Below, piece by piece: positions 15,930-23,941 of a stretch of 64,000 nucleotides of DNA. The notes under the pieces were generated by a model. It did not search any database. It saw only the letters and a program-made list of their open reading frames with translations, and was not told where the DNA came from. Numbering within the stretch: the stretch's first letter is position 1; each line of letters starts with the position of its first letter. The DNA comes from Paenibacillus sp. LHD-117 (GTDB lineage Bacteria; Bacillota; Bacilli; Paenibacillales; Paenibacillaceae), in the NCBI RefSeq assembly GCF_030929555.1, contig NZ_JAVFVT010000002.1, positions 227,661 to 291,660 on the forward strand, written 5' to 3'. The translations under genes and the position numbers were made by a program.

Positions 15930-17408
15930 TTATAAAATGATTGCAATCAAACCGCCCGATCCTTCGTTGATAATGCGGCCGAGCGTTTCCTGCAGCTTGT
16001 AGCGAGCGTTGTCCGGCATGAGCGCGATTTTGCCTTGGATGCCTTCTCTTACGATGGAGTGCAGCGAGCGGCCGAAAATGTCGGACTCCCAAATTTTGAT
16101 CGGGTCGTTCTCGAAGTCTTGCATCAGGTAGCGCACTAGCTCCTCGCTTTGTTTCTCGGTTCCGATGATCGGCGCGAACTCGGATTCGACGTCCACGCGG
16201 ATCATGTGGATCGACGGCGCCGTTGCTTTCAGGCGTACGCCGAACCTTGATCCTTGCCTGATCAGCTCCGGTTCGTCCAGCGCCATCTCGGCCAGCGACG
16301 GTGCGGCGATGCCGTAACCCGTCGTCTTCACCATTTCGAGCGCTTCGGCGAATCGATCGTACTCCCGCTTCGCGTGCGAGAAGTCCTGCATGAGCTGGAG
16401 CAGATGATCCTTGCCGCGAATCTCGACGCCGACGACCTCCATCAGGATGCGATCGTACAGCTCGTCGGGCGCGTACAGGTCGATTTCCGCAACGCCTTGG
16501 CCCATGTTCATGCCGCTGAGGCCGGCGCGCGCGATAAAGTCGTAATCCATGAACTGGGCGACGACGCGCTCCACGTCTCTAAGACGCCGGATGTCCTTCA
16601 CCGTATCACGGACGGAATTCTCGTAGTTGCTGCGGAGCCAGTGGTTATCGTTCAGTACCATGACCCAGCTAGGAAGATTGACGTTCACTTCATGCACGGG
16701 GAACTCGTAGAGCACCTCGCGCAGGACGGCCATGCCTTCTTCCTCGCCCATCGTCGCGACGCTCAGCGCCATGACGGGAATATCGTATTTGGCTTGAAGC
16801 TCGCTCCTCAGCTGCTGCGTCTCCTCCGACTTCGGCCGGGTGGAGTTGATGATCAGCACAAACGGCTTGCCGACTTCCTTCAGCTCCTCGATGACGCGCT
16901 CCTCGGCGACGACGTAAGAATTTCTCGGAATTTCCGCGATCGTGCCGTCTGTCGTGACGACGACGCCAAGCGTGGAATGCTCCTGAATCACTTTGCGAGT
17001 GCCGATCTCGGCCGCTTCCTGGAACGGAATCGGTTCGTCGAACCATGGCGTCGTAATCATGCGAGGGCCGTTCTCGTCCTCGTATCCTTTGGCGCCTTCG
17101 ACGGCGTAGCCGACGCAATCGACGAGCCTGACATTGACGTCCAGCCCTTCCGCTACTTTGAGCTGTACCGCTTGATTCGGCACGAACTTTGGCTCGGTTG
17201 TCATAATCGTTTTGCCTGCGGCGCTTTGCGGCAGTTCGTCCACGGCTCTTATCCGGTCCGACTCGTTCACGATGTTGGGAAGCACTACAGTCTCCATGAA
17301 CCGTTTGATAAACGTTGATTTGCCCGTCCGGACCGCGCCTACCACGCCGAGGTAAATATCCCCGCCGGTACGTTCGGCTATGTCCTTGAAAATGTCTACT
17401 TTCTCCAC
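15930..17408 (-). CDS. spoIVA: stage IV sporulation protein A, spore-coat ATPase
   Basis: Morphogenetic ATPase that polymerises on the forespore surface as the base layer of the spore coat. With the GTG start at 17408 (after GGGAGGGGATATTCA) the protein is exactly 492 residues, the length of the B. subtilis protein, and begins with the same VDIFKDIAERTGGDIYLGVV stretch. The Walker A motif GAVRTGKST is at about 24-32, and the C-terminus ends INEGSGGLIAIIL, the invariant membrane-targeting tail. An upstream in-frame ATG would add 27 unrelated residues and is rejected. Confidence 0.97.
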   Translation of the reverse strand: MEKVDIFKDIAERTGGDIYLGVVGAVRTGKSTFIKRFMETVVLPNIVNESDRIRAVDELPQSAAGKTIMTTEPKFVPNQAVQLKVAEGLDVNVRLVDCVGYAVEGAKGYEDENGPRMITTPWFDEPIPFQEAAEIGTRKVIQEHSTLGVVVTTDGTIAEIPRNSYVVAEERVIEELKEVGKPFVLIINSTRPKSEETQQLRSELQAKYDIPVMALSVATMGEEEGMAVLREVLYEFPVHEVNVNLPSWVMVLNDNHWLRSNYENSVRDTVKDIRRLRDVERVVAQFMDYDFIARAGLSGMNMGQGVAEIDLYAPDELYDRILMEVVGVEIRGKDHLLQLMQDFSHAKREYDRFAEALEMVKTTGYGIAAPSLAEMALDEPELIRQGSRFGVRLKATAPSIHMIRVDVESEFAPIIGTEKQSEELVRYLMQDFENDPIKIWESDIFGRSLHSIVREGIQGKIALMPDNARYKLQETLGRIINEGSGGLIAIIL

Positions 17409-17698
17409 TGAATATCCCCTCCCAATTGAATTTCCGGTTCGCCGCCATCCACCGGACAAGAGGGCAGGCCAGCGACGCAACTCGTACATGCTTTGTGGAC
17501 TAGTAACATCTTATGTCCAGACTGTCCAATTATGCCGATTCCTTCTACGAAAACTTTTTTCCCTCCGGTCAAGGTGAAACGGCTGTTGCCGTCCTTTGGC
17601 GGCGGAGTGCGTTTCCCTCCGGTTGCTTCAGCTTCCCTTCCAAGATTGAAATATATGAACCGGAGTAGAAAACTATGACGGCGGCGGCGGCGGTCCGC
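17409..17698. other. spoIVA upstream region
   Basis: About 290 bases without a gene. The only signal I can support is the SigE-type promoter at 17508-17536. Several overlapping open frames on both strands lack ribosome sites and recognisable products. Confidence 0.5.
17508..17536 (-). promoter_or_regulatory. candidate SigE promoter of spoIVA
   Basis: The minus strand has GGCATAAT (17536-17529), 13 bases, CATAAGAT (17515-17508), resembling the SigE pattern of an ATA-rich -35 and a CATA-led -10. spoIVA is transcribed by mother-cell SigE in B. subtilis. It lies about 100 bases before the start. Confidence 0.45.
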
Positions 17699-17742
17699 GA
17701 AAAAAAAGTCCCCTCGCAGGCTTGGGCCTGCAAGGGGACAGC
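17699..17742 (-). terminator. intrinsic terminator after the yphF-like gene
   Basis: GTCCCCTTGCAGGC and GCCTGCGAGGGGAC pair with a four-base loop, followed by eight T residues on the minus strand, about 37 bases past the stop at 17779. Confidence 0.9.
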
Positions 17743-17778
17743 ATTGTTGCAATATATGGCGGAGATACGCATTCCATT

Positions 17779-18540
17779 CTAGGGCTGCACGGCAACCGGC
17801 TCTCCGTCTATCAGCTTGTAAGCCGGAGATTTCACGGGCACGTAATCGGACGAATCGACGAGCAGCGTTCTCAAATCTATGTTTTCCTCATAGGAGGATT
17901 CGCCGCCGCGCTCCAGCAGCTGCATCAGATCGACGCCGTAATCGGCGAACACCGTGCCGTCTTCGTCGACGATGGCGCGCTGCGTGCCTCCGGAGAATAC
18001 GCTCGTTACGGTCACAGCTTTTTTGTCCATCAGCTGGTAGTCGATCTCATAGAAGCCCGGGTAAACGGCATTGCCCTTGGGCACGGTACCGCTCTCTTGC
18101 ATGTACCCGTTAACGAGGTTCTGGATATCGTTTATTTTTTGCGCCGTCACGATGTCCATCAGCTTCACGCGCGGATCCGTGTCTTCATCGATAACGAGAA
18201 AATAATAATGACCTCCGCCTTCGAAGGCCGCGACAGGAACGGCGCTCATGTAACCCTTCGCTAGCAGCTTGTCGAAGTCGATCAAATACTTTTCGTACCT
18301 CGGAACGTCCTGAGAGCTGTTTTTTATCGGCAATAGCTGCGTTTCCTCGAAATATTGGTCAATCGCACCCTGCACGTTCCGTATTGCTTCCTTGGGTGCC
18401 GCGTTTTGCTTCAAATTCTGCTTTGGATACATGCATCCGCCGAGCGGTAGCGCGACAAGCGCTATCGTCAGCATTACGGACACCGCGCGCAGCAATGGCT
18501 TGCCGCGCAGGAGCAGCTCGATACTCGAAACCGTATTCAT
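17779..18540 (-). CDS. YphF-like lipoprotein
   Basis: A 253-residue secreted lipoprotein. The N-terminus has positive charges, a hydrophobic stretch and the lipobox LPLGGC (Cys near residue 36), followed by an extracytoplasmic domain of mixed alpha/beta character. Position and lipobox match B. subtilis yphF, which also follows spoIVA in the region leading to gpsA. I start at ATG 18540, downstream of GGGAGGAAGAG; a GTG nine codons earlier lacks a site. The function is unknown; a sporulation role is only suggested by the neighbours. Confidence 0.75.
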   Translation of the reverse strand: MNTVSSIELLLRGKPLLRAVSVMLTIALVALPLGGCMYPKQNLKQNAAPKEAIRNVQGAIDQYFEETQLLPIKNSSQDVPRYEKYLIDFDKLLAKGYMSAVPVAAFEGGGHYYFLVIDEDTDPRVKLMDIVTAQKINDIQNLVNGYMQESGTVPKGNAVYPGFYEIDYQLMDKKAVTVTSVFSGGTQRAIVDEDGTVFADYGVDLMQLLERGGESSYEENIDLRTLLVDSSDYVPVKSPAYKLIDGEPVAVQP

Positions 18541-18560
18541 TGCTCTACTCTTCCTCCCTG

Positions 18561-18908
18561 CTACCACAACTCGTCATCCTGCTCCTTCTGTCTTGCCAGC
18601 TGCCTCGCGATGGCCGCCCGGAGCGGATCGGGAGGCAGCTCGACCTCGACGCGTCCCGTCACCCGCATCTGGCACGACAGCCGTATCCCCTTCTCGTCAA
18701 GACCGGCCAGCTTGCGGCGCTCCTCATCGCTGATCGGCTGCAGCTCGCTGCCCGGTTTGACCGTCACTTTGCACATAAAACATGCGGCTTTCCCGCCGCA
18801 ACGCGTCGCAATCGATACGCCGGCCCTCCTCGATGCGTCAAGCACCGTTGTCCCGCGCCTTACACGGACAGTTTTGCCGCTTGGCCAGAAAACGACTTCA
18901 GCGTCCAT
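18561..18908 (-). CDS. 2Fe-2S ferredoxin-like protein (115 aa)
   Basis: A small electron carrier of the beta-grasp 2Fe-2S type. The cluster ligands are RCGGKAACFMC (C-x5-C-x2-C, near residues 37-45) and a fourth Cys in RLSCQ near 78. The C-x5-C-x2-C spacing resembles adrenodoxin-type or RACo-type ferredoxin domains more than plant ferredoxins. It overlaps the nucleotidyltransferase-like gene upstream by 49 bases and sits 20 bases before the lipoprotein gene. The redox partner cannot be told from the sequence. Confidence 0.8.
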   Translation of the reverse strand: MDAEVVFWPSGKTVRVRRGTTVLDASRRAGVSIATRCGGKAACFMCKVTVKPGSELQPISDEERRKLAGLDEKGIRLSCQMRVTGRVEVELPPDPLRAAIARQLARQKEQDDELW

Positions 18909-19504
18909 TCTTCATCACCCGCTTCCGCATTCCGTATCCAACGATGGACCTGGCTAATCGCGCAAGAATTGAATTCGTTCCTGCTTTCGATTATCCTTAA
19001 CGCCTCTAGATGGACGGCAGGACTCGCGGCGAAAGCTTCGGCGATCAACTGCACGCGGTCAGCCCGACCGCGAAGCGCGTTAAACCATAGCTCATGCGCA
19101 AGCGGAACGATGACCGCGTCCGCCATCCGATTGTCCACGGAGACGGGTGATCCGAGCGGCAGCAATGCCTCCTTCACTTCCGTGCGGTACGAGCAGCCAT
19201 GCGCCGTTACCCGGAATCCGCCAACCAACTCCAGACGAATCCCCTCGATCTGATAATGACTGAGCCAGGAACGGTAAATGTCGGTTTCGCTGTACGCGGG
19301 ATCGTCGATCGCATACTTCTGCAGCCGATCATGCAGCTTCCGCATGTCCGTCTCGTCGCAATACAAATCGAGGTCACGCGGCTCCGCGGGAAGCTTTAAG
19401 CCCCTTAGCAGCAGTCCCGCGCTCCCTCCAACGATCCAATCCCCGCATCCAGCAGCTGTTATGATGGCAGCCAGCGCTTTGGTGATCCCTGCTTCGTTAG
19501 TCAT
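18860..19504 (-). CDS. nucleotidyltransferase-like protein (214 aa)
   Basis: Residues 20-55 contain the polymerase-beta-type nucleotidyltransferase hallmarks: IVGGSAGLLLRG followed by RDLDLYCDE, that is the GGSxG motif and the D-x-D pair. A third acidic residue may be in RLELVGGF near 95. This resembles the family that includes antibiotic adenylyltransferases and minimal nucleotidyltransferase toxins, but the substrate cannot be inferred. No HEPN-type partner is adjacent. I chose ATG 19504, ten bases after AAGGA. It overlaps the ferredoxin gene by 49 bases, so the two are probably co-translated. Confidence 0.65.
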   Translation of the reverse strand: MTNEAGITKALAAIITAAGCGDWIVGGSAGLLLRGLKLPAEPRDLDLYCDETDMRKLHDRLQKYAIDDPAYSETDIYRSWLSHYQIEGIRLELVGGFRVTAHGCSYRTEVKEALLPLGSPVSVDNRMADAVIVPLAHELWFNALRGRADRVQLIAEAFAASPAVHLEALRIIESRNEFNSCAISQVHRWIRNAEAGDEEWTLKSFSGQAAKLSV

Positions 19505-19552
19505 TGCCGGCACATCCTTTGCAGAAGTTCTTTTTGAACTCTCACTTTAAGT

Positions 19553-19849
19553 TTAAAAATACGTTTTGTTAACCGCGGTGATCCGTCCGGCGCCATCCTT
19601 CACGATCGCTTGGCAGCCGAGCCTATAGCCCTCCCCGAATTCTTCCGGTTCGAGCCGATCCCATTCCTCGTCGGTCACTTCTTCCAGATATTCCGCCCCT
19701 TCCGTCACCAGGCAGCGGCATCTCGCGCAAGTGCCACGCGTGCAGGAGAAGCTGAAGTCGACCCCGTGCTTGATCGCATGATCGAGCAGCGATAAGCCGC
19801 CCTCCGGCTCGACTTCCTTCGTTATCGTTCGTCCTTTAAGCTCAATCAT
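19553..19849 (-). CDS. 2Fe-2S ferredoxin (98 aa)
   Basis: Second small iron-sulphur protein in this block. The ligands are CTRGTCARCRC (plant-type C-x4-C-x2-C near residues 36-44) and the Cys in RLGCQA near 79. LLDHAIKHGVDFSFSC is the expected helix before the cluster. It starts at 19849 behind GGGAG. It is unlike the ferredoxin at 18561-18908 in cluster spacing, so the two are not simple duplicates. Confidence 0.8.
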   Translation of the reverse strand: MIELKGRTITKEVEPEGGLSLLDHAIKHGVDFSFSCTRGTCARCRCLVTEGAEYLEEVTDEEWDRLEPEEFGEGYRLGCQAIVKDGAGRITAVNKTYF

Positions 19850-19899
19850 TTCGCCATGCTCCCTTTCTCCAAATGCCGTAATCTCTTATGTATGCGTTC

Positions 19900-20079
19900 C
19901 TAGAGAATAGAGAAGAATCCGTAGATGAATCCGAATACTAATAAAATAAAGGCGATAATCGATAATACCAGCTTTACCGCGCCTTTGGTTTTCACTCGGG
20001 CAAACGTAATCAGGAATGCCGCAAGCGCCATCAGGCCGATGCCGATGAACGACACCCACATCTTCGTCATTGCGTCCAT
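19900..20079 (-). CDS. DUF2768 family membrane protein (YphE-like, 59 aa)
   Basis: A 59-residue protein, MDAMTKMWVSFIGIG at the start, with two hydrophobic helices (about 7-27 and 35-56) separated by RVKTKGAV. It matches the small DUF2768 proteins found beside gpsA in Bacillus (YphE). The ATG at 20079 has AGGAGA about eleven bases upstream, and the stop is TAG at 19900-19902. The function is unknown. Confidence 0.75.
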   Translation of the reverse strand: MDAMTKMWVSFIGIGLMALAAFLITFARVKTKGAVKLVLSIIAFILLVFGFIYGFFSIL

Positions 20080-20233
20080 ACTAAGTCCATTCTCCTAATC
20101 TGCATCGTTATAAATACTCATCCATTATAGCACCGGGCAAGCAGAAACGCACACGGCGCCGCGGATGGCGTCGTCCAGCCGTACGAGGCGTACGGCAACG
20201 GGGACAATCCAAACTTGTACGTTTTCCCCCTTC

Positions 20234-20308
20234 AAAAAAAGGGCAAAAGCCAAGACGCGGCCCCTCGCGGGGCCCGCTCCTGCCAGGAGCGTCCATGGCT
20301 CTTGCCCG
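20234..20308 (-). terminator. strong intrinsic terminator after spoVIF
   Basis: An unusually long hairpin: GGGCAAGAGCCA ... TGGCTTTTGCCC with two inner GC-rich hairpins (GCTCCTGGCAGGAGC and GGCCCCGCGAGGGGCC) and seven T residues at the end. It directly follows the spoVIF stop and separates it from the DUF2768 gene. Confidence 0.9.
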
Positions 20309-20314
20309 ATCGCA

Positions 20315-20590
20315 TTACTTTTTGAGCATCATCTTCACTAACGATTCCATGCTCGACGGATTCATTCCGCTCGCTTTCACAGCTTTCACGATATCGTTCA
20401 CGGTAGATTCCGGCACTTTGATCTTCGCCATGTCCGCTACTTGCTTAACGAGCTTGCGGAGCTCCGCTTCGTTCTGAAGCGTGCTCGCGTCCACGCCGCT
20501 CGCCAGTTTTTTGACCGCGTTCTCCGAGATGTTTTTGCCCGCTTTTTTGTTAATGGCGCCGAGCACATCTTTGGGAATCCCTTTCGACAA
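20315..20590 (-). CDS. spoVIF: stage VI sporulation protein F
   Basis: Small protein of the SpoVIF family, needed in B. subtilis for coat assembly and spore resistance. The 91 residues have an N-terminal KDVLGAINKKAGKNIS helix, the family core LRKLVKQVADMAKIKVPE (about 45-62) and a C-terminal VKMMLKK. I choose the TTG at 20590, nine bases after GGAGG; a GTG at 20599 would sit directly on the ribosome site. It has a promoter-sized gap upstream and a large terminator downstream. Confidence 0.75.
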   Translation of the reverse strand: MSKGIPKDVLGAINKKAGKNISENAVKKLASGVDASTLQNEAELRKLVKQVADMAKIKVPESTVNDIVKAVKASGMNPSSMESLVKMMLKK

Positions 20591-20672
20591 TTCGTCCACC
20601 CTCCTCGATGTATGGCTCTAGACATCATATGAGGGGGGAATTCCATCGGTGTAGGCGGGCGTAGGCGGGCGA

Positions 20673-21719
20673 CTAGACCAGCGGTTCGATTTCGTGCGTC
20701 TTCAGCCGGCCCATGAGCTGGCCGACCGCATCTTTCGGCGACTTCCCTTGGAACAAGACTTCGTAGAGCTGCGCCGTAATGGGCATTTCCACGTCGTATT
20801 GTTTGGATAGCTCGTACGCGGCTCGAGTGGTTCGCACTCCTTCGACGACCATGCCCATCCGCTGCAGCACTTCCTCAAGCGGAGTGCCGTCGGCGAGCAT
20901 CGATCCCGCCCGCCAGTTGCGGCTATGTTTGCTCGTGCATGTCACGACGAGGTCGCCGACGCCGGCGAGTCCGGCGAATGTCAGCGGATTAGCGCCCATC
21001 GCCGCCCCAAGCCGGCCGATTTCCGCGAGGCCGCGCGTCAAAAGCGCAGCCTTGGCGTTGTCCCCGAATTGAAGGCCGTCGGATAATCCCGCGCCGAGTG
21101 CGATAATGTTTTTGATGGCGCCGGCAACCTCCACGCCGACGACATCGACGTTCGTGTACACCCGGAAGGCGTTGTTCATGAAAGCGTCCTGCGCTTGCTC
21201 TGCCTTTTCGGATTCCTCAGCCGCCACGACGACCGTTGTCGGCTGCTTCCGGATCACTTCTTCGGCATGGCTCGGACCGGACAAAACGACGATCGACGAC
21301 CGCGGTCTGCTCAGCTCCTCGGACAGGACGTCGGACATTCTTTTCAGCGTATCCGTTTCGAAGCCCTTCGTCGCATGGACGCATAACGTCCCTTTGGATA
21401 GATGGGGCGCCGCTTGGCGGGCCACTTGGCGCATCGCGCCAGAAGGAGCAACGAACAGGGCAAGCTCTGCGCCTTCAAGAGCGGATGCCATATCCGTCGT
21501 TGCGGTCAAGTTTGCCGGCAGCTCGCTCCCTGGAAGAAATTTTGCGTTATGCCGCGTTTTATTGATCTCGTCCGCTTGTTCCGGGTTTCTTGTCCATAAA
21601 CTCACGCGAAATCCGTTATTTGCAAGCACGGATGCCAGAGCGGTGCCCCAGCTGCCGGCTACGAGCACGGCCGCTTTGCGTTCCTCAGAAGAGATTCCGT
21701 TATCGGTCATCATCATCAT
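20673..21719 (-). CDS. gpsA: glycerol-3-phosphate dehydrogenase (NAD(P)+)
   Basis: Reduces dihydroxyacetone phosphate to sn-glycerol-3-phosphate for phospholipid synthesis. The 348 residues contain the Rossmann motif near 18-26, the catalytic region KNIIALGAGLSDG with Lys near 198, NAKAALLTRGL and FAGLAGVGDL. The glycine loop reads VAGSWG where the family normally has GAGSWG. Four ATG codons in a row follow AAGGGAG; the first overlaps the plsY stop as ATGA, and the third (21713) has the best spacing. It forms a unit with der and plsY. Confidence 0.95.
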   Translation of the reverse strand: MMMMTDNGISSEERKAAVLVAGSWGTALASVLANNGFRVSLWTRNPEQADEINKTRHNAKFLPGSELPANLTATTDMASALEGAELALFVAPSGAMRQVARQAAPHLSKGTLCVHATKGFETDTLKRMSDVLSEELSRPRSSIVVLSGPSHAEEVIRKQPTTVVVAAEESEKAEQAQDAFMNNAFRVYTNVDVVGVEVAGAIKNIIALGAGLSDGLQFGDNAKAALLTRGLAEIGRLGAAMGANPLTFAGLAGVGDLVVTCTSKHSRNWRAGSMLADGTPLEEVLQRMGMVVEGVRTTRAAYELSKQYDVEMPITAQLYEVLFQGKSPKDAVGQLMGRLKTHEIEPLV

Positions 21720-22312
21720 GCTCCCTTCTTGGCGCCCAGCTTATTCTCCGTTCCTTGCGCCAGCTTCACGATATTGGTACGATGGCGCAAGAAAGCGAAT
21801 GCGCAAATCGTCAGCGCGCCAGCTAACAGCGGCCAGGAAAAGTCCAGCCAAATAATGAACAGCGGCGTTAGCGCCGCAAAGATTAACGAGCCAAGCGATA
21901 CGTAACGCGTAATCGCGATGACGACAATCGCCGCGATGCCAGCGTACAAAGCCGGGAAAAACGCCAACGTCGCAATGACGCCGACGGTTGTCGCGATGCC
22001 CTTGCCGCCTTTGAATCGGAACCAGACCGGCCAGTTATGGCCGACGATTGCCGCGAGACCGCATAACACAGGCGTCCATTCATCATCGCCAAGCGCGTAG
22101 CCGAAGCCGATGGCCCCGATCCCTTTGGCGATATCGAGCAGGAAAACAAGGATGCCCGGACCTTTGCCGAGCACGCGAAGCGTATTGGTTGCTCCGGCGT
22201 TGCCGCTGCCATGCTGCCGGATGTCGATGCCCTTCACCCATTTGGCAATAACGATGCTGAATGATACCGAACCTAACAAATAACTAAGCACAACCGCAAT
22301 TGTCTCTAACAC
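21716..22312 (-). CDS. plsY: glycerol-3-phosphate acyltransferase PlsY
   Basis: Membrane acyltransferase that uses acyl-phosphate to make lysophosphatidate from glycerol-3-phosphate. The 198 residues form about five membrane helices with the three conserved loops: GSGNAGATNTLRVLG near 36-50, WPVWFRFKGGKGIATTVG near 93-110, and a later LRHRTNI near 178. Its product follows directly from the substrate made by GpsA, whose gene overlaps it by four bases. Confidence 0.96.
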   Translation of the reverse strand: MLETIAVVLSYLLGSVSFSIVIAKWVKGIDIRQHGSGNAGATNTLRVLGKGPGILVFLLDIAKGIGAIGFGYALGDDEWTPVLCGLAAIVGHNWPVWFRFKGGKGIATTVGVIATLAFFPALYAGIAAIVVIAITRYVSLGSLIFAALTPLFIIWLDFSWPLLAGALTICAFAFLRHRTNIVKLAQGTENKLGAKKGA

Positions 22313-22326
22313 CGGTTCTATTCTCC

Positions 22327-23649
22327 CTAGTCCTCGTCGGATTTGCGGCGCGTGAAAATGCGCACCGGCGTTCCTTCGAAATCGAATGCCGCTCGGATCT
22401 TGTTCTCCAAATAACGTTCGTAGGAGAAATGCATCAGCTCCGGGTCGTTGACGAAACAGACGATCGTAGGCGGCTTCGTCGAGACTTGCGTAACATAATT
22501 GATCCTCAGACGTTTGCCTTTGTCCGACGGAGGCGGATTGATCGCCACGGCATCGGAGACGACGTCGTTGAGCAGATGGGTTTGAATCCGAAGCGCATGC
22601 TGCTCGGAGACATGGTTGACGACGGGCAGCAGCTTATGTAAACGCTGTTTCGTCAGGGCGGACAAGAACACGACCGGCGCGTAGGTCATGAACAGGAAGT
22701 GGTCGCGGATGCTTTGGGTAAAATGCTGCATCGTCTTGTCGTCCTTGTCGACGATATCCCACTTGTTCACGACGAAGATCGAAGCTTTGCCCGCCTCGTG
22801 CGCGTAACCCGCGATATGTTTGTCCTGTTCGATGATACCTTCCTCGCCGTTGATGAGCACAAGCACGACATCCGCTCGCTCGATCGCTTTCATCGCCCGC
22901 ATGACGCTGTACTTCTCGGTCGATTCGTATACTTTGCCGCGTTTGCGCATTCCGGCCGTATCAATGAGCACGTAACGCTGGCCGTCATGCTCGAACGGCG
23001 TATCAATCGCGTCGCGCGTCGTTCCCGCCACGTTGCTCACGATAACCCGGTCTTCGCCAAGCAGCGCGTTCACGAGCGACGACTTGCCGACATTCGGCCG
23101 ACCGATCAGAGCTACGCGAATGATATCTTCGTCATAGCCGTCATCCTCCAGCTCAGGCAGCAAATCGGTGGCCGCATCCAGCAAATCGCCGATGCCGATC
23201 CCGTGCGACCCGGAGATCGCGATTGGTTGACCAAAGCCGAGACCGTAAAACTCGTATACCTCGTCCATCCGATTCTCGTTGTCGACCTTGTTCACCGCAA
23301 CGACGACGGGTTTGCGAGAACGGAACAACATTTGCGCAACCTCTTCGTCGGAATGGGTGAGGCCGGTCTTCGCGTCGACCATAAAAACAATGACGTCCGC
23401 TTCCTCGATCGCCAGTTCGGCCTGCATGCGGACGGATTTCATAATTTCGTCTTCCCCATCTATCTCGATACCGCCGGTATCCACGATGCTGAACGGCTTT
23501 CCGTTCCACTCGCCAGTACCGTACAAACGGTCCCGGGTAACCCCAGGCTTATCCTCTACGATTGCTAGCCGATCGCCGATTACCCTATTGAAAATGGTGG
23601 ATTTCCCCACGTTCGGGCGCCCGACGATGGCAATAACGGGTCTTGCCAT
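22327..23649 (-). CDS. der: ribosome-assembly GTPase Der (EngA)
   Basis: Double GTPase required for 50S subunit assembly. The 440 residues start [18 protein letters not shown] and hold two G domains, P-loops GRPNVGKST (10-18) and GRPNVGKSS (about 183-191), DTGG and DTAG switch motifs, NKVD and NKWD specificity motifs, and a C-terminal KH-like domain. The frame is open 26 codons further upstream, but family alignment fixes the start at 23649. AAGGAG lies 13 bases upstream, longer than usual. Confidence 0.96.
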   Translation of the reverse strand: MARPVIAIVGRPNVGKSTIFNRVIGDRLAIVEDKPGVTRDRLYGTGEWNGKPFSIVDTGGIEIDGEDEIMKSVRMQAELAIEEADVIVFMVDAKTGLTHSDEEVAQMLFRSRKPVVVAVNKVDNENRMDEVYEFYGLGFGQPIAISGSHGIGIGDLLDAATDLLPELEDDGYDEDIIRVALIGRPNVGKSSLVNALLGEDRVIVSNVAGTTRDAIDTPFEHDGQRYVLIDTAGMRKRGKVYESTEKYSVMRAMKAIERADVVLVLINGEEGIIEQDKHIAGYAHEAGKASIFVVNKWDIVDKDDKTMQHFTQSIRDHFLFMTYAPVVFLSALTKQRLHKLLPVVNHVSEQHALRIQTHLLNDVVSDAVAINPPPSDKGKRLRINYVTQVSTKPPTIVCFVNDPELMHFSYERYLENKIRAAFDFEGTPVRIFTRRKSDED

Positions 23650-23722
23650 AATTGGTTTTTCACTCCTTAAAAGTTTGTGAAACAAACTACTTCGAAAGCA
23701 TCGACTAATTCTCACGATACTC

Positions 23723-23731
23723 ATCATAGCA
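23723..23731 (-). promoter_or_regulatory. extended -10 promoter upstream of der
   Basis: TGCTATGAT on the minus strand, about 75 bases before the der start, preceded by a T-run and no clear -35. Confidence 0.35.
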
Positions 23732-23761
23732 AAAAAGATCGCGCTTGGCTAACTTTTCATA

Positions 23762-23941
23762 TTATCGGTGATTGACGAGAATAATTGAACCGTTCTTCAA
23801 ATCATGTGCGCTGGCATCCAATATTTTCTCCAGAAGGAAGGCCGTATCCTGCAAGTTTTTTTCGTTCGGAGCAATAAATATCGGCGCGCCCCCGCCGACG
23901 GCTTCCCGATGGAGCGATACGACCGCCAAGATCTTAGCCAT
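23762..23941 (-). CDS. small capping subunit for the YIEGIA membrane protein (59 aa)
   Basis: A 59-residue protein, MAKILAVVSLHRE at the start, that follows the YIEGIA-domain gene and overlaps it by eight bases. Proteins of this size and position are annotated in databases as the capping complex subunit for YIEGIA. The ATG at 23941 is preceded by GGAGGCGG, inside the end of the upstream gene. Visible features are a Gly-rich VGGGAP turn (15-20) and an amphipathic helix LQDTAFLLEKILD. The biochemical role is not known to me. Confidence 0.7.
   Translation of the reverse strand: MAKILAVVSLHREAVGGGAPIFIAPNEKNLQDTAFLLEKILDASAHDLKNGSIILVNHR

Noticed and set aside
16254..17318. Plus-strand open frame of 354 codons antisense to spoIVA
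   Set aside because: Composition is the mirror of the spoIVA frame (many His, Asp, Arg) and it lacks a start signal.
20650..20671. Short direct repeat GTAGGCGGGC before gpsA's neighbour
   Set aside because: Only two units of about ten bases in a short intergenic gap; no sign of function.
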